Positions 41,085 to 51,508 of a stretch of 64,000 nucleotides of DNA are shown here, piece after piece (the stretch's first letter is position 1; each line of letters begins with the position of its first letter). Below the pieces are notes generated by a model. That model was not told the DNA's origin, searched no databases, and saw only the letters and a program-made list of their open reading frames with translations. A program made the translations under genes and the position numbers. Source of the DNA: Arthrobacter sp. C9C5 (lineage in GTDB: Bacteria; Actinomycetota; Actinomycetes; Actinomycetales; Micrococcaceae); contig NZ_JABFMX010000020.1 of the NCBI RefSeq assembly GCF_013359735.1, forward strand, positions 1-64,000, in the 5' to 3' direction.

Positions 41085-43118
41085 GCTGTCGTGCGGGGTG
41101 GGCTGCGTCGCAGCTGCGTATTGGATGAGGGCGGCCTCGAGCCATTCCCGGGCGGCGGCGGCCAGCGCAGGAGGCTGCAGGATGCGGACGGCGCCGCCGT
41201 GCTGGGCCACGAACATCGGCAGCCAGCCGGCACTGCCGAAACGGATTTCGGCCAGGACGTGTCCGTCCGGAAGCGCCGCGGTCCGTTCGGCATAGTAGTC
41301 ATCCGCGAGCCCGGAGCCCTGCCTGGTCAGCTCGACCACCACCACGGCGTCGTCGTCGTTGGGTGTGAACAGCTTGACCGGGAACCCGCCGGCCGGGTTG
41401 GCGGTCGAGGACACCGGGCGCCCGTTGGGTTCCAGGCTTTGGATCCGGTCCAGCCTGAAGTTCCGCAGGCCCTGCGCGGAATGGCAGTACGCCTCCAGGT
41501 ACCAGGTGCTGTCCAGTGAGTAGAGCCGCTGCGGGTCGATGTCGCGTTCGGTGACGGCGTCCCGTTGCGGAGAGAGATAGCTCAGCCGCAACTGTGCGCC
41601 GGTGCGGATGGCGTTGCGTGCCGTTTCGAGGGTGCCGGAGTCCTCCGGCGCCACTTCGGGACCGGACACGGCCGCCGCCTTCAGTCCTTCCTCGCCGGCA
41701 GCGGCCATGAGCTTGAGCGTCACGGACTCCAGGGTGCCGCCCTCGGCGAGTCCGGGCAGGCCGTTGAGGGCTTCGAGGCCGGTGAGCAGCGCGCAGGCCT
41801 CGTCCACGGTGAAACGCACCGGACGCTTGAGGTCGAGGTCCTCGATGATGTAGACGTGGTCGTCGTCCCACTGGATGTCCAGTAGATCGTCCGGGTAGCC
41901 CTCGGGCAGGCCGGAGCAGATCAGGATCCGCAGGTCGTCCTCGAGTTCCTTGCGGGTGATGCCGAACCGGTCGGCCACTTCGCTGATGTGCAGGCCCTGG
42001 TTGTGCACCAGGAACGGGACCAGCTGGAGCATCCTCTTGAGCTGGTCCTCGGACGTGCGCTTCCGGCTCCGTTTGGCCGGCGCCAGGCGCGGGAATTCGA
42101 TCGGCGGGACCGGCGCCGCAGCGAACGCTGCGGCCGCCGCCAGTCGCCTGCGCACGGCGGTGTGCAGCTCGGGCGGCGCGACGACGACGGCCTTCGGGCC
42201 GTAGGAAGCGAGCTCCTCGGCGAGCGTCTCGATGTCCCGGTAAGGCACCTTGAAGCGGTCGAAACCGGCGCGGGCCGGTGCCGCGACGGTATCGGTGATG
42301 TCCTCCCCCTCGGTGCCGGCGGCGGGCCCGGCATGCTTGCGAAGCCCCAGCAGAGCGCCGTCGGCGACGTCGACAAGGGCGTGCCGCACGGGCAGCTCGG
42401 GCAGCGCGGCAAGTTGTTCGCGGACGTTGAAGGACGACGGCGGGGTGAAGGACTCCTGGTCCAGCACGGTGACGGCGGAGGTGAACCGCGACAGCCGGTA
42501 GAACCGTTTGTCCCCGCGGGCGCGGTCGTGGCCAACGAGGTACCACTGCCCGAAGCGGCTGCCCAGGCCCCAGGGCTCTACGGTCCGGGTCTCCTCCTGT
42601 CCGGTGCTGCCGGCCAGGTAGTTAAAGCTCACGGGGTGCTGGGTGTGAATGGCGGCGACGAGGTCCTCGAAGGCCTGCCCGGCAGGGCGGATGCGGGGCT
42701 GGACCCCCGGGGGAAGTTCAGCGTCCAGCAGGCCGCCGGCGGCCTGCAGTTTGCGCACGGCGTCGCGCGCGGCGGACCCGAGGGCAGCCTGTTCCCAGAG
42801 CTGCGCGGCGAGGATCAGGACCGTGCACTCTGCGGGGGTCAGGCTGACGTCCGGCAGCCGGTTGGATTCCTTGCCGATCCGGTATCGCGTGGTCGCCGGG
42901 TCGTCGGAGCCCCAGCCCTTGTCCGTCACGGTCTCGACGTCGAAGCCGAACTGGCGCAGCTCGCCTTTGTCCCGTTCGAACATCCGGCCAAAGGCGGCTT
43001 CGGAGCTGGTGGTGTCGTGATAGACCTTCTCGCGCAGCTCGCTGCGGCGCAGCCCGTATTGGGTGTTGAGGAGGGCGATGAGCAGGTTCAGGAGGCGTTC
43101 AGTACGTGAGGCGGACAC
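41082..43118 (-). CDS. pafBC: fused PafB-PafC WYL-domain transcription activator
   Basis: 678 residues, two complete HTH-WYL-WCX units in one chain. The first has RTERLLNLLIALLNTQYGL, an HTH, and WYL with FNYLAG and GQWYLVGHDRARG, ending near residue 320. The second begins DQLKRMLQLVPFLVHNQG, HISEVADRFGITRKELEDDL, with WYL LRLSYLSPQRD and TWYLEAYCHSAQGLRNFRLDRI. In mycobacteria PafB and PafC are separate proteins that activate DNA-damage genes with the sigma factor when single-stranded DNA is bound; the A. aurescens protein is a natural fusion and this gene matches it. Start GTG 43118, six bases after TACCCT, within an inverted repeat. Confidence 0.95.
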   Translation of the reverse strand: MSASRTERLLNLLIALLNTQYGLRRSELREKVYHDTTSSEAAFGRMFERDKGELRQFGFDVETVTDKGWGSDDPATTRYRIGKESNRLPDVSLTPAECTVLILAAQLWEQAALGSAARDAVRKLQAAGGLLDAELPPGVQPRIRPAGQAFEDLVAAIHTQHPVSFNYLAGSTGQEETRTVEPWGLGSRFGQWYLVGHDRARGDKRFYRLSRFTSAVTVLDQESFTPPSSFNVREQLAALPELPVRHALVDVADGALLGLRKHAGPAAGTEGEDITDTVAAPARAGFDRFKVPYRDIETLAEELASYGPKAVVVAPPELHTAVRRRLAAAAAFAAAPVPPIEFPRLAPAKRSRKRTSEDQLKRMLQLVPFLVHNQGLHISEVADRFGITRKELEDDLRILICSGLPEGYPDDLLDIQWDDDHVYIIEDLDLKRPVRFTVDEACALLTGLEALNGLPGLAEGGTLESVTLKLMAAAGEEGLKAAAVSGPEVAPEDSGTLETARNAIRTGAQLRLSYLSPQRDAVTERDIDPQRLYSLDSTWYLEAYCHSAQGLRNFRLDRIQSLEPNGRPVSSTANPAGGFPVKLFTPNDDDAVVVVELTRQGSGLADDYYAERTAALPDGHVLAEIRFGSAGWLPMFVAQHGGAVRILQPPALAAAAREWLEAALIQYAAATQPTPHDS

Positions 43119-43143
43119 TCCGCAAGGGTACTAAAGTGTCCGC
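43111..43143. promoter_or_regulatory. 9-bp inverted repeat around the pafBC promoter and start
   Basis: GCGGACACT (43111-43119) and AGTGTCCGC (43135-43143) are perfect inverted arms 15 bases apart. They flank the -10 box TACCCT (minus strand 43130-43125) and cover the GTG start. An autoregulatory operator or an mRNA hairpin is possible. Confidence 0.6.
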
Positions 43144-43154
43144 CCGGAAAACGG

Positions 43155-43205
43155 CGAAAGCGCGGCAACAGCCGGAAGAACTTTCCGATTGTTACCGCGC
43201 TTTCG
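43155..43205 (-). terminator. terminator after the cytoplasmic FKBP gene
   Basis: Arms 43155-43177 and 43183-43205 (23 bp with three imperfect pairs), loop GAACT, then CGTTTTCC on the minus strand. It separates the FKBP gene from pafBC. Confidence 0.75.
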
Positions 43206-43225
43206 CGGAGCCGGTGGGTGGGCCC

Positions 43226-43621
43226 TTAGCGGACGGCGACGAGGTCGACGACGAAGATCAGGGCCTCGTTGGGGCCGATCGCTCCGCCGGCGCCGCGGGC
43301 GCCGTAAGCCATTTCGGAGGGGATTTCGAGCCGGCGGCGGCCGCCGACCTTCATGCCCAGCAGGCCCTGGTCCCAGCCCTGGATGACCTGGCCGACGCCG
43401 ACCCGGAAGTCCAGGGGTGCGCCCCGGCCCCAGGAGGCGTCGAACTCTTCGCCGGTGGACCAGGCCACGCCGACGTAGTGGGTGGAGACGGTGTCGCCGG
43501 CCTTGGCCTCGGCGCCGTCACCCTCGATCAGGTCGGTGATGACGAGTTCGGTGGGTACGTCGCCCTCGGGGAAGTCAATTTCCGGCTTCTGGCGGTCGAG
43601 GTTGCGCTGTCCAAATGACAT
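43226..43621 (-). CDS. FKBP-type peptidyl-prolyl isomerase
   Basis: 131-residue single-domain cytoplasmic FKBP. Conserved active-site positions in VSTHYVGVAWSTGEEFDASW, FRVGVGQVIQGWDQGLLGMKVGGRRRLEIP, and AYGARGAGGAIGPNEALIFVVDLVAV. ATG 43621 after GAAGGAG. It follows the lipoprotein FKBP gene by 39 bases on the same strand and is closed by a hairpin before pafBC. Confidence 0.95.
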   Translation of the reverse strand: MSFGQRNLDRQKPEIDFPEGDVPTELVITDLIEGDGAEAKAGDTVSTHYVGVAWSTGEEFDASWGRGAPLDFRVGVGQVIQGWDQGLLGMKVGGRRRLEIPSEMAYGARGAGGAIGPNEALIFVVDLVAVR

Positions 43622-43660
43622 GGTTGCTCCTTCTTGGGTGGCTTGCTTAAGCGGGGTTGT

Positions 43661-44596
43661 TTACTTGACGCCGAGGATGTCGACGACGAAGACGAGGTCG
43701 CCCTTGGCGTCGCCCTGGCCCTTGTCGCCGTAGGCGAGGGCCTTCGGGATGACCAGGAGGACGCGGGAGCCGACGGTCTTGCCAGCGAGGCCCTGGGTCC
43801 AGCCCTTGATGACGCCGTTGAGCGGGAACGTGGCCTTCTTTCCGCTGGTGAAGCTGGAGTCGAAGACCTTGCCCGAAGCCAGCGCCACGCCGACGTAGTT
43901 GACGGTGACGGTGTCGGTTTCCTTGACCGCCTGGCCCTTGCCCTTGATCAGGTCCTGGGAAATGAGGGCCTTGGGAGCGGCCACACCCTTGACCGAGATC
44001 TCCGGAACGCCCTTGTCGTTTTCCTTCACGGTGGGCAGGCCGGCCGGCGGGGTCACGGCGTCGCCCTCGGGCTTGTCCAGGACCTTGGGGGCGTCCTTCG
44101 CGGCGAGGATTTTGATGACCAGTAGCTGCGAGGGCTGCGCGGCGCCGCCCTCGGCGCTGGCGGCCTTGCCCGGGACGGCCAGGGCCAGCTGGGAACCCAC
44201 CTTGGCGCCGACGAAGGCGTTGTAGATAACAGCGCTGCCGGTCTTCAGCTCATCGTTCAGCTCAAGCTTCTCAGGGTCCTTTGCGAAGGTGTCTTCGAGG
44301 GTGGAGCCGTCCTTGCCGTTGAAGGCGATGATGGAGATGTCCGCGACCTGGTTGGCCTTGACGGGGTCGCCCTCGCCTTCCTTGACCACCTTGATGGTGG
44401 GGTCCTTGACCTCGAGCGGCTTGGTGAATTCAACGCCGGGCGCCTTCTTGTCGCCGTTCTCGGTCAGTTTCAGGGAGTCCAGCTTCGCGGTCTCGCCGGC
44501 GGACTGGCTGGTCGGCTCCGGGGCGGCAGGCTGGCCGCCACCACAAGCGGTGAGCAGCAGCAGTCCGGGGAGGAGAATTGCTAATAGTCGGCGCAC
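43661..44596 (-). CDS. lipoprotein FKBP-type peptidyl-prolyl isomerase
   Basis: 311 residues, lipobox LLTAC (Cys18). It has two FKBP-related regions: a divergent N-terminal one (about 70-170, ADISIIAFNGKDGSTLEDTF, VGAKVGSQLALAVPG) and a canonical C-terminal one (about 215-311, VTVNYVGVALASGKVFDSSF, PLNGVIKGWTQGLAGKTVGSR, KGDLVFVVDILGV). Likely extracytoplasmic folding helper. Start GTG 44596; no strong Shine-Dalgarno. Sits between pafA and the cytoplasmic FKBP. Confidence 0.93.
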   Translation of the reverse strand: MRRLLAILLPGLLLLTACGGGQPAAPEPTSQSAGETAKLDSLKLTENGDKKAPGVEFTKPLEVKDPTIKVVKEGEGDPVKANQVADISIIAFNGKDGSTLEDTFAKDPEKLELNDELKTGSAVIYNAFVGAKVGSQLALAVPGKAASAEGGAAQPSQLLVIKILAAKDAPKVLDKPEGDAVTPPAGLPTVKENDKGVPEISVKGVAAPKALISQDLIKGKGQAVKETDTVTVNYVGVALASGKVFDSSFTSGKKATFPLNGVIKGWTQGLAGKTVGSRVLLVIPKALAYGDKGQGDAKGDLVFVVDILGVK

Positions 44597-44708
44597 GTAA
44601 GAACTTTCGTCGGGGCAGGATGGACGCTTCGCCGGACGGTTGCCAGCGGCAAAGCATGCGGTGGCCGTGAAACGGCACCTCCCCCAGAATAACGCGGAAA
44701 GCTGGGTA

Positions 44709-46073
44709 TCAGCCCATAGAGTCCAGCAGGGCGTCCACCCGGTCGTCCACGCTGCGGAAGGGATCCTTGCACAAAATGGTCTGGTGGGCGCGGTCGTTCA
44801 GCTTCAAATGGACCCAGTCCACGGTGTAGTCACGGCCCAGTTCCTGCGCCCGACGGACGAAGTCGCCGCGGAGTTTGGCCCGGGTGGTCTGCGGCGGCGC
44901 GTCGACGGCGTCCTTCACCGCCGTGTCGTCGACGACCCGCCGCGCCGCGCCGCGGGCCTGGAGCAGGTAGAAGAGACCGCGGCTGCGTGAGATGTCGTGG
45001 TAGGTGAGGTCCAGCTGGGCGATCCGCGGCGCGTCCAGTTCCAGGCCGTGCCGCTCCCGGTAGTTGTCCATCAGCTTCTTCTTGATGGCCCAGTCCACTT
45101 CGGTGTCGATGGTGCTCGTGTTGCCGCTTTCGATCGCGTCGAGGGTCCGCTCCCACAGGTCAAGGATGAGCGGGACGTGCGCGTTGTGGGCGCCGCGGTC
45201 CGCCACGAACTCGGTCACCTTGTTCAGGTACTCGCGCTGGATCTCCAAGGCGGTGAGCTGCCGGCCGTTAGCGAGGCGCACCACCGCGCGGCCGCTGAGG
45301 TCGTGGGAGATCTCGCGGATGCTGCGGATCGGGTTTTCCATCCGCATGTCGCGCATGATCACCCCGGCCTCGATCATCCGCAGGATCAGGTCCACGGTGC
45401 CGACTTTGAGCAGGGCCGTGGTCTCGGACATGTTCGAGTCCCCCACGATCACGTGCAACCGCCGGTAGAACTCGGCGTCGGCGTGCGGCTCGTCGCGGGT
45501 GTTGATGATCGGCCGGGACCGGGTCGTCGCGGAGGAGACGCCCTCCCAGATGTGGTCCGCGCGCTGGGAGAAGGCGTAGGTGGCACCGTGTGGGGTCTTG
45601 AGGATCTTTCCCGCACCGGCGATCAACTGGCGGGTCACGAGGAACGGAATCAGGATTTCCGCGAGCCGGGAAAACTCCCCGCGGCGGGGAATCAGGTAAT
45701 TCTCGTGGCTGCCGTAGGAGTTGCCCGCCGAGTCGGTGTTGTTCTTGAACAAATATACGGTGCCGTTGAACCCCTCGGCTGCAAGGCGTTCCTGCGCCTC
45801 GTCAACGAGGTCGTCCAGGATCAGCTCGCCGGCCCGGTCATGGGCGATGAGCTGGGCCAGGTCGTCGCACTCGGCGGTGGCGTACTCGGGGTGCGAACCG
45901 ACGTCGAGGTAGAGCCGTGAGCCGTTGGTGAGGAACACATTGGAGGACCTCCCCCAGCTGACCACCTTGCGGAAGAGGTACCGGGCCACTTCCTCCGGCG
46001 CGAGCGGGCGGGACTCCGGGCTCGAATAGGAAATTCCGAATTCGGTTTCGATACCGAAGATGCGCTTGTCCAT
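44709..46073 (-). CDS. pafA: Pup-protein ligase PafA
   Basis: Attaches Pup by its C-terminal Glu to target lysines; 454 residues, glutamine-synthetase-like fold. Motifs: metal/nucleotide loop GIETEFG (Glu9), catalytic-base region [13 protein letters not shown] (Asp57), [29 protein letters not shown] and [14 protein letters not shown]-terminal [10 protein letters not shown] region. ATG 46073 follows GAGGAGAAC, one base after the prcA stop, so translation is coupled to prcA. Shorter than the related Dop at 48033 because it lacks the Dop-specific loop and insertions. Confidence 0.97.
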   Translation of the reverse strand: MDKRIFGIETEFGISYSSPESRPLAPEEVARYLFRKVVSWGRSSNVFLTNGSRLYLDVGSHPEYATAECDDLAQLIAHDRAGELILDDLVDEAQERLAAEGFNGTVYLFKNNTDSAGNSYGSHENYLIPRRGEFSRLAEILIPFLVTRQLIAGAGKILKTPHGATYAFSQRADHIWEGVSSATTRSRPIINTRDEPHADAEFYRRLHVIVGDSNMSETTALLKVGTVDLILRMIEAGVIMRDMRMENPIRSIREISHDLSGRAVVRLANGRQLTALEIQREYLNKVTEFVADRGAHNAHVPLILDLWERTLDAIESGNTSTIDTEVDWAIKKKLMDNYRERHGLELDAPRIAQLDLTYHDISRSRGLFYLLQARGAARRVVDDTAVKDAVDAPPQTTRAKLRGDFVRRAQELGRDYTVDWVHLKLNDRAHQTILCKDPFRSVDDRVDALLDSMG

Positions 46074-46074
46074 T

Positions 46075-46782
46075 TCAGTTCTCCTCAGCCAGCAGTGCCA
46101 CGACGTCGGCGTCGTCGAGGCGGCGGAAAGCGCGGCGGGTGCCGCGGCTGCTCTCGGAGCCGCGGTCTAGCACGGCCACCTCCACGGCCGACGCCGGCAG
46201 TGCGTCGGTTTCCTTGTCCGCTACCAGTCCGGCCAGGGCCAGCCGGATGGCGCCGGCGAAGTCGAGTTCGCTGCGCCAGCCGGCCGCAACGGCTTCGGAC
46301 ACCTTGTCGGCCTGGCCGCCCATCACGATGAACCCCTGCTCGTCGGCGATGGACCCGTCGAAGGTCAGCCGGTAGAGGTGGTCCAGGTCCTGGCTGTCCC
46401 CGACCTCCGTCACGGCCAGTTCCACTTCAAAGGGCTTCTGCTCGGCGGTGAAGACGGCGCCGAGGCTTTGCGCATAGACGCTCGCCAGGCCCCGGGCGGT
46501 GACGTCCTCGCGGTCGTAGGAGTAGCCGCGGACGTCCGCGTAGCGAACCCCGGCCTGGCGCAGGCTCTCGAACTCGTTGTATTTGCCGACGGCGGCGAAG
46601 GCGATTTTGTCGTAGATCTCGCCGATCTTGTGCAGCGACGGCGAGGGATTTTCCGCGACCAGGGCGATCCCGTCCCGGCAGCTGATGACCACCACAGAAC
46701 GTCCCCGTGCGATGCCTTTCCGGGCGAAGTCCGCCCGGTCCTTCATCAGCTGTTCGGGCGAGACATAGAACTGCTGGGTCAT
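46075..46782 (-). CDS. prcA: 20S proteasome alpha subunit
   Basis: Non-catalytic alpha ring subunit, 235 residues. Opens [24 protein letters not shown], the gate-forming N-terminus, then [22 protein letters not shown] and [24 protein letters not shown]. One-base gap to the prcB stop and one-base gap to pafA, so prcB-prcA-pafA are tightly coupled. The C-terminal [13 protein letters not shown] is acidic. Confidence 0.97.
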   Translation of the reverse strand: MTQQFYVSPEQLMKDRADFARKGIARGRSVVVISCRDGIALVAENPSPSLHKIGEIYDKIAFAAVGKYNEFESLRQAGVRYADVRGYSYDREDVTARGLASVYAQSLGAVFTAEQKPFEVELAVTEVGDSQDLDHLYRLTFDGSIADEQGFIVMGGQADKVSEAVAAGWRSELDFAGAIRLALAGLVADKETDALPASAVEVAVLDRGSESSRGTRRAFRRLDDADVVALLAEEN

Positions 46783-46783
46783 C

Positions 46784-47611
46784 TCAGGCCTCCCGCTGGG
46801 CTACGGCCCGTGACTCGATGATGGCGCCGGCCACGGCCGCGAGTTCGCGCTCCGGGACGCGGACGGCGCCGGAGCGGCTGACGGTGTAGACCACGGGCCA
46901 GAGTTGCCGGACCGGGTCCGGACCGCCAGTGGCGGAGTCGTCGTCGGCCGCGTCATACAGCGCTTCGACGGCCACCTGGACGGCGTCGGCTTCGGAGAGG
47001 TTGGGCCGCCAGAGCTTTTTGAGCGCGCCGCGGGCGAACATGGAGCCCGAACCGACGGTGTGGTGCTCCTGCTCCTCGTAGCGGCCGCCGGTGACGTCGT
47101 AGGAGAAGAGGCGGCCGACGCCGGCGGGCCGGTCAAAGCCGGCGAACAGCGGGACCACGGCGAGGCCCTGCATCGCCATCGGAAGGTTTCCGCGGATCAT
47201 GGCGCCGAGCCGGTTGGCTTTGCCGTCCAGGCTCAGCTGCGTGCCTTCGATTTTTTCGTAGTGTTCCAGTTCCACCTGGAACAGCCGGGTGATGTCGAGC
47301 GCGATGCCGGCGGTCCCGGCGATGCCGAGCACGGAATACTGGTCCGCGGGGAACACCTTCTCGATGTGCCGGCTGGCGATCACGTTGCCCATCGTCGCGC
47401 GGCGGTCACCTGCCATCAGCACTCCCCCGGCGTAGGTCAGGGCCACGATCGTGGTCGCGTGCGGCGTCTGGAGGGGCGCGGCTGCAGGTCCGGTTGGTAA
47501 GCCGTGTTGGAGGGCGTTGTAGGGCAGCAGTTCGGGCCGTGAACGCTGCAGGTGCTCCGTGAATGAGGACGTCGCGTTCGCTGTTACCTGGTTGGCTGAT
47601 GTTTCCTGCAC
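46784..47611 (-). CDS. prcB: 20S proteasome beta subunit
   Basis: Catalytic beta subunit, 275 residues. A propeptide of about 52 residues (to LQTPHA) is cleaved to expose Thr53 in [21 protein letters not shown], the N-terminal nucleophile. Later motifs: [15 protein letters not shown] and [23 protein letters not shown]-like segment. Start GTG 47611 after GGGAG. Lies 110 bases downstream of pup on the same strand. Confidence 0.97.
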   Translation of the reverse strand: MQETSANQVTANATSSFTEHLQRSRPELLPYNALQHGLPTGPAAAPLQTPHATTIVALTYAGGVLMAGDRRATMGNVIASRHIEKVFPADQYSVLGIAGTAGIALDITRLFQVELEHYEKIEGTQLSLDGKANRLGAMIRGNLPMAMQGLAVVPLFAGFDRPAGVGRLFSYDVTGGRYEEQEHHTVGSGSMFARGALKKLWRPNLSEADAVQVAVEALYDAADDDSATGGPDPVRQLWPVVYTVSRSGAVRVPERELAAVAGAIIESRAVAQREA

Positions 47612-47721
47612 TGGTGCACTCCCTCAACGTAGTGGATCAACGACTTCCGGCCCTCAGCCCTGTGTCTCCTCAGTTCCGGTTCTCCTCCAGTAGTGTCCGC
47701 GACCAGCCGGCGGCCGGGGGG

Positions 47722-47922
47722 CTACTGTCCGCCCTTCTGGACGAAGGCCCGGACGAACTCCTCGGCGTTGGACTCCAGCACACCGTCGATCTCATCGAGC
47801 AGATCGTCCACGCCCTGGGTCGCGGCAGAGGCCTGAGCCTCGGGTGCCGCGGGAGGTGCGGGGATGTCCTCCTCGACCTCGGTGTCGCGGGACTGCGGCT
47901 GCTGCTGCTCCTGGCCTGCCAT
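47722..47922 (-). CDS. pup: prokaryotic ubiquitin-like protein Pup
   Basis: 66-residue intrinsically disordered tag. It begins MAGQEQQQPQSRD and ends EFVRAFVQKGGQ: the C-terminal Gln must be deamidated by Dop before ligation, and the 40-60 region (GVDDLLDEIDGVLES) is the coiled-coil docking segment for the ARC/Mpa unfoldase. ATG 47922 is chosen with AAGGAG eight bases upstream; a longer open frame upstream has no such site. Sits between dop and prcB. A 13-bp tandem repeat lies just upstream. Confidence 0.97.
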   Translation of the reverse strand: MAGQEQQQPQSRDTEVEEDIPAPPAAPEAQASAATQGVDDLLDEIDGVLESNAEEFVRAFVQKGGQ

Positions 47923-47933
47923 CGTTTTCTCCT

Positions 47934-47959
47934 TCGTATCCCACTGTCTTATCCCACTG
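47934..47959. repeat. 13-bp tandem repeat upstream of pup
   Basis: TCGTATCCCACTG (47934-47946) is followed at once by TCTTATCCCACTG (47947-47959); on the coding strand CAGTGGGATA recurs. It ends about 11 bases before the pup start and overlaps its ribosome-binding region and probable promoter. Confidence 0.7.
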
Positions 47960-48032
47960 GCTGTCCCAAGCTGCGCAGGACATCCTGTAAGCAATATTGC
48001 CACGCCCTGGCCCCGCGCGGGGGTCATTGGGC

Positions 48033-49694
48033 CTAAGAACCCGGGGGCAACCCGAGCAGCTCCGCCAGGAACGGCGCGGCCTCGCGGTGGCGGGCGAAGA
48101 GGCCTCCGGTCAGGGCCTCCGTGCCGCGCAACGGTTCGCGGGTGGGGACCCGCTGCAGCTTGCCGCGCCCCGGCAGGTCGAAGATCACCGAGTCCCAGCT
48201 CGCGCCAACCAGGTCACTGCCGAAGCGGCTGACGCAGCGGCCGCGGAAGAAGGCCCGGGTGTCCGACGGCGGCTCCGTCACCGCGCGGGCGATCGCTTCG
48301 TCGTCGACGATCCGCTGCATCCGGTCGCGGGCTAGGAGCCGGTGGTAGAGCCCCTTCTCGGGCCGGATGTCCGCCCACTGCAGGTCCACCAAACCCAGCC
48401 GGGCGTCGGACCATTCCAGCCCGTCGCGCTGGCGGTAGCCCTCCAGCAGCGAGAGCTTGGCGAGCCATTCGACTGTCGACGCGGCGGCGGCCCGGTCGCT
48501 GTCCAGCTCGGTGAGGGTCGCTGACCAGCGCTCGAGCACGGCGTGGGTGTGACCGTCACCGTCGACGGCGTCAGCCACACCGGTGTCCTGGGCGAGTTTG
48601 GCGGCAGCCTCGAAGTACATCCACTGCAGGTCCAGGGCGGTGACGCGGCGTCCGTCGAGCAGGCGCAGGGTCGCGGTCAGCGAGGTGTCGTGGCTGACAG
48701 CCTGCAGGGCGGCCACCGGGTCGTGGACCTCGATGCGGGGTGCCAGGCCGGCCTCGATCAGGCTCAGGACCATGGCGGTGCTGCCGAACTTCAGGAAGTT
48801 GGCTCCCTGGCTGAGGTTCGCGTCGCCGATGATGACGTGCAGCCGGCGGTATTTGTCCGCGGTGGCGTGCGGTTCATCCCGGGTGTTGATGATGGGTCGC
48901 CGGATGGTGGTTTCGAGACCGACCTCGGTCTCGAAGAAGTCCGCCCGCTGGCTGATCTGGTAGCCGGGCCGGGAGCTGTCCTGGCCCAGGCCGACGCGGC
49001 CGGCGCCGCACATGATCTGGCGGGTGACGAAGAACGGCGTCAGCCCCCGGGCTATTTCGCCGAACGGGACCGAGCGCGGCATCAGGTAGTTTTCGTGCGA
49101 GCCGTACGAAACGGATTTGTTGTCCGTGTTGTTCTTGTACAGGTTGATCGGCGGCAGTTCCGGGTCCGCGGCCAGCCGGCGGACCGCGGCCAGCGCCACG
49201 AGGTCCCCGGCGGCGTCCCAGGTGACGGCGTCGCGCGGGTTGGTGACTTCCGGGCTGGAGTATTCCGGGTGGGCGTGGTCCACGTAGAGCCGCGCGCCGT
49301 TGCCCAGCACCATGTTCATGAGCAGCGAACCGGACTCGTCCTCGCCGTCGTGGTCCAGCTCCGCGCGGCCGTAGGCAAGCGCGACCGCCTCCGCGTCCAG
49401 GGCCGGTGGCCGGTCGGTGAGTTGTTCCGGTTCCGCCTCGCTGCGCTCCAGGGTCCAGCCGCGGGCGTCGTGCAGCGGCTCTTCGTCGGTGTAGTCCCAA
49501 CGGGTTTCGGCACCGCCGGCCGCGCGTTGCCGGGTCACCTGGGCATAGGCCTGGATGACCCTGGCCGACATCATGGTGGCGTTGGCCCCCGGCGCGGAGG
49601 GCGCGTGGATGCCGTATTCGGTCTCGGAGCCCATGACCCGCATGGCGCCGCCGGCGGGCAGCCCTCCGGATACCGCTGAAGGTCCCGCGGTCAC
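48033..49694 (-). CDS. dop: Pup deamidase/depupylase Dop
   Basis: Deamidates the C-terminal Gln of Pup and removes Pup from substrates. 553 residues, PafA-like fold with a larger inserted segment (about 60-110, rich in acidic residues). Motifs: [68 protein letters not shown], and the DopC-type end [18 protein letters not shown]. Start GTG 49694 overlaps the arc stop by four bases (GTGA); ATG 49643 ([11 protein letters not shown]) is a credible alternative and matches homologue starts. Confidence 0.95.
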   Translation of the reverse strand: MTAGPSAVSGGLPAGGAMRVMGSETEYGIHAPSAPGANATMMSARVIQAYAQVTRQRAAGGAETRWDYTDEEPLHDARGWTLERSEAEPEQLTDRPPALDAEAVALAYGRAELDHDGEDESGSLLMNMVLGNGARLYVDHAHPEYSSPEVTNPRDAVTWDAAGDLVALAAVRRLAADPELPPINLYKNNTDNKSVSYGSHENYLMPRSVPFGEIARGLTPFFVTRQIMCGAGRVGLGQDSSRPGYQISQRADFFETEVGLETTIRRPIINTRDEPHATADKYRRLHVIIGDANLSQGANFLKFGSTAMVLSLIEAGLAPRIEVHDPVAALQAVSHDTSLTATLRLLDGRRVTALDLQWMYFEAAAKLAQDTGVADAVDGDGHTHAVLERWSATLTELDSDRAAAASTVEWLAKLSLLEGYRQRDGLEWSDARLGLVDLQWADIRPEKGLYHRLLARDRMQRIVDDEAIARAVTEPPSDTRAFFRGRCVSRFGSDLVGASWDSVIFDLPGRGKLQRVPTREPLRGTEALTGGLFARHREAAPFLAELLGLPPGS

Positions 49695-51508
49695 AGGTAC
49701 TGGCCCGTGCTGGGCATCGTCTCGATGGACTTCCCGGGCTCCTGGCCGGCCTTGCCTTGGACGATGGTGCGGATGTACGTGATGCGTTCGCCCTTCTTGC
49801 CCGAAATCCTGGCCCAGTCGTCCGGGTTGGTGGTGTTGGGCATGTCCTCATGCTCACGGAACTCGTCAATCACGGCGCGGAGCAGGTGGTCGATGCGCAG
49901 GCCCTTCTGCCCGGAGGTGAGCAGGTCCTTGATCGCGGACTTCTTGGCGCGGTCCACCACGTTCTGCACCACGGCGCCGGAATTGAAGTCCTTGAAGTAC
50001 AGCATTTCGGTGTCCCCGTTGGCGTAGGTCACCTCGAGGTACTCGTTGGACTTCTCGGTGGAGTACATCGCCTCCACCGTGCGCTGGATCATGGCATCCA
50101 CCGTGGCCTGCACGTCGCCGTTGTGCTCGGCGAGGTCCTGCTCGTGGAAGGGCAGGTCCGTGGTGATGTACTTGTTGAAGATGTCCGCGGCGGCCTCGGC
50201 ATCGGGACGCTGGATCTTGACCTTCACGTCCAGCCGGCCCGGGCGCAGGATCGCCGGGTCGATCATGTCCTCGCGGTTGGATGCGCCGATCACGATCACG
50301 TTGTCCAGCCGCTCCACGCCGTCGATCTCGCTGAGCAGCTGCGGCACGATGGTCGTCTCGACGTCCGAGGAGATGCCGGTGCCGCGGGTGCGGAACAGCG
50401 AGTCCATCTCGTCGAAGAACACCACCACCGGGCTGCCCTCGGAGGCCTTCTCGCGGGCCCGGGCGAAGATCAGCCGGATGTGCCGTTCGGTCTCACCGAC
50501 GTACTTGTCCAGCAGCTCCGGTCCCTTGATGTTCAGGAAGTAGCTCTTCATGTCCGTCTTGCCGGCACGTTCGGCGGCCCGGGCGGCCAGCGAGTTGGCC
50601 ACGGCCTTGGCAATCAGGGTCTTGCCGCAGCCCGGCGGTCCGTAGAGCAGGATGCCCTTGGGCGCCTTGAGCCCGTGCTCCCGGTACAGGTCCGGGTGCA
50701 GGAACGGCAGTTCGACGGCGTCGCGGATCTGTTCGATCTGCGGGCCCAGTCCGCCGATGTCCTGGTAGGTGATGTCCGGGACTTCTTCGAGGACGAGGTT
50801 TTCCACTTCGGAACGCGGGATCTTCTCCAGGGCGTAGCCGGTGCGGCTGTCGATCGAGAGCGCGTCGCCGACCCGCAGCTTCTGCGCCAGCAGGGCGCCG
50901 GAGAGCCGGATGACCCGTTCCTCGTCGGCGCGGCCCACAACAAGGGCGCGGTCCGATCCCAGCAGTTCCTTAAGCGTGACCAGGTCTCCGGCCCGCTCGT
51001 AGCCGAGGCCGGCCACCACCAGCAGCGCCTCGTTGAGCAGGACTTCCTGCCCGACGGCGAGTTGGTTGATGTTCACGAGCGGGCTGATGCCTACCCGCAT
51101 CTTGCGGCCGGCATTGAAGATATCCACGGACTCCTCCGTGGCGGCCTGCCCGCTGTTGCCGGGTTCGGGGCGGCGCTTCGGGTTCAGCTGCAGGACGGTT
51201 CCGAAGCTGTAGGGCGGCTGGCCCTCCTGGTCCAGGGCGTTCTTCAACCTCAGGATCTCGGCCTTGGCCGTTTCCAGCATGCCGACGAGCTTGGAGTTGT
51301 TCTGCGTGGCGGCCGCGAGCTGGCGGTCGATGTGGCGGAGCTTGTCCCGCAGGATATTGACCTGGCGTTCGGCAACCGACAGCTCATTGGCCGCGTACCG
51401 GTCGACGTCGGAGGCGCCCGCCGGTTCAGTCCCTCCGGCAGCGGCAGCCGCCTGGGCCTCGTCCTCCGCCGGCGTCCGGCCGTGGTCGTTGTTCGGAGTC
51501 TCCATCAT
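49691..51508 (-). CDS. arc: proteasome-associated AAA+ ATPase (ARC/Mpa)
   Basis: Ring ATPase that recognises Pup and unfolds tagged proteins into the proteasome; 605 residues. Order: acidic N-terminus, coiled coil (about 44-95), double OB domains (about 98-235), AAA+ module with Walker A GPPGCGKT (290-297), Walker B FFDEMD and SRH ending GRLD. The C-terminus GQYL has the penultimate Tyr needed to dock on the 20S core and open its gate. Double ATG at 51508/51505 after AAGGGG. 78 bases after trmI. Confidence 0.97.
   Translation of the reverse strand: MMETPNNDHGRTPAEDEAQAAAAAGGTEPAGASDVDRYAANELSVAERQVNILRDKLRHIDRQLAAATQNNSKLVGMLETAKAEILRLKNALDQEGQPPYSFGTVLQLNPKRRPEPGNSGQAATEESVDIFNAGRKMRVGISPLVNINQLAVGQEVLLNEALLVVAGLGYERAGDLVTLKELLGSDRALVVGRADEERVIRLSGALLAQKLRVGDALSIDSRTGYALEKIPRSEVENLVLEEVPDITYQDIGGLGPQIEQIRDAVELPFLHPDLYREHGLKAPKGILLYGPPGCGKTLIAKAVANSLAARAAERAGKTDMKSYFLNIKGPELLDKYVGETERHIRLIFARAREKASEGSPVVVFFDEMDSLFRTRGTGISSDVETTIVPQLLSEIDGVERLDNVIVIGASNREDMIDPAILRPGRLDVKVKIQRPDAEAAADIFNKYITTDLPFHEQDLAEHNGDVQATVDAMIQRTVEAMYSTEKSNEYLEVTYANGDTEMLYFKDFNSGAVVQNVVDRAKKSAIKDLLTSGQKGLRIDHLLRAVIDEFREHEDMPNTTNPDDWARISGKKGERITYIRTIVQGKAGQEPGKSIETMPSTGQYL

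Noticed and set aside
40673-41302. Longer version of the small membrane protein starting at 41302.
   Set aside because: The first 77 residues would lie entirely inside pafBC; TAGACT and ATG 41071 give a better start.
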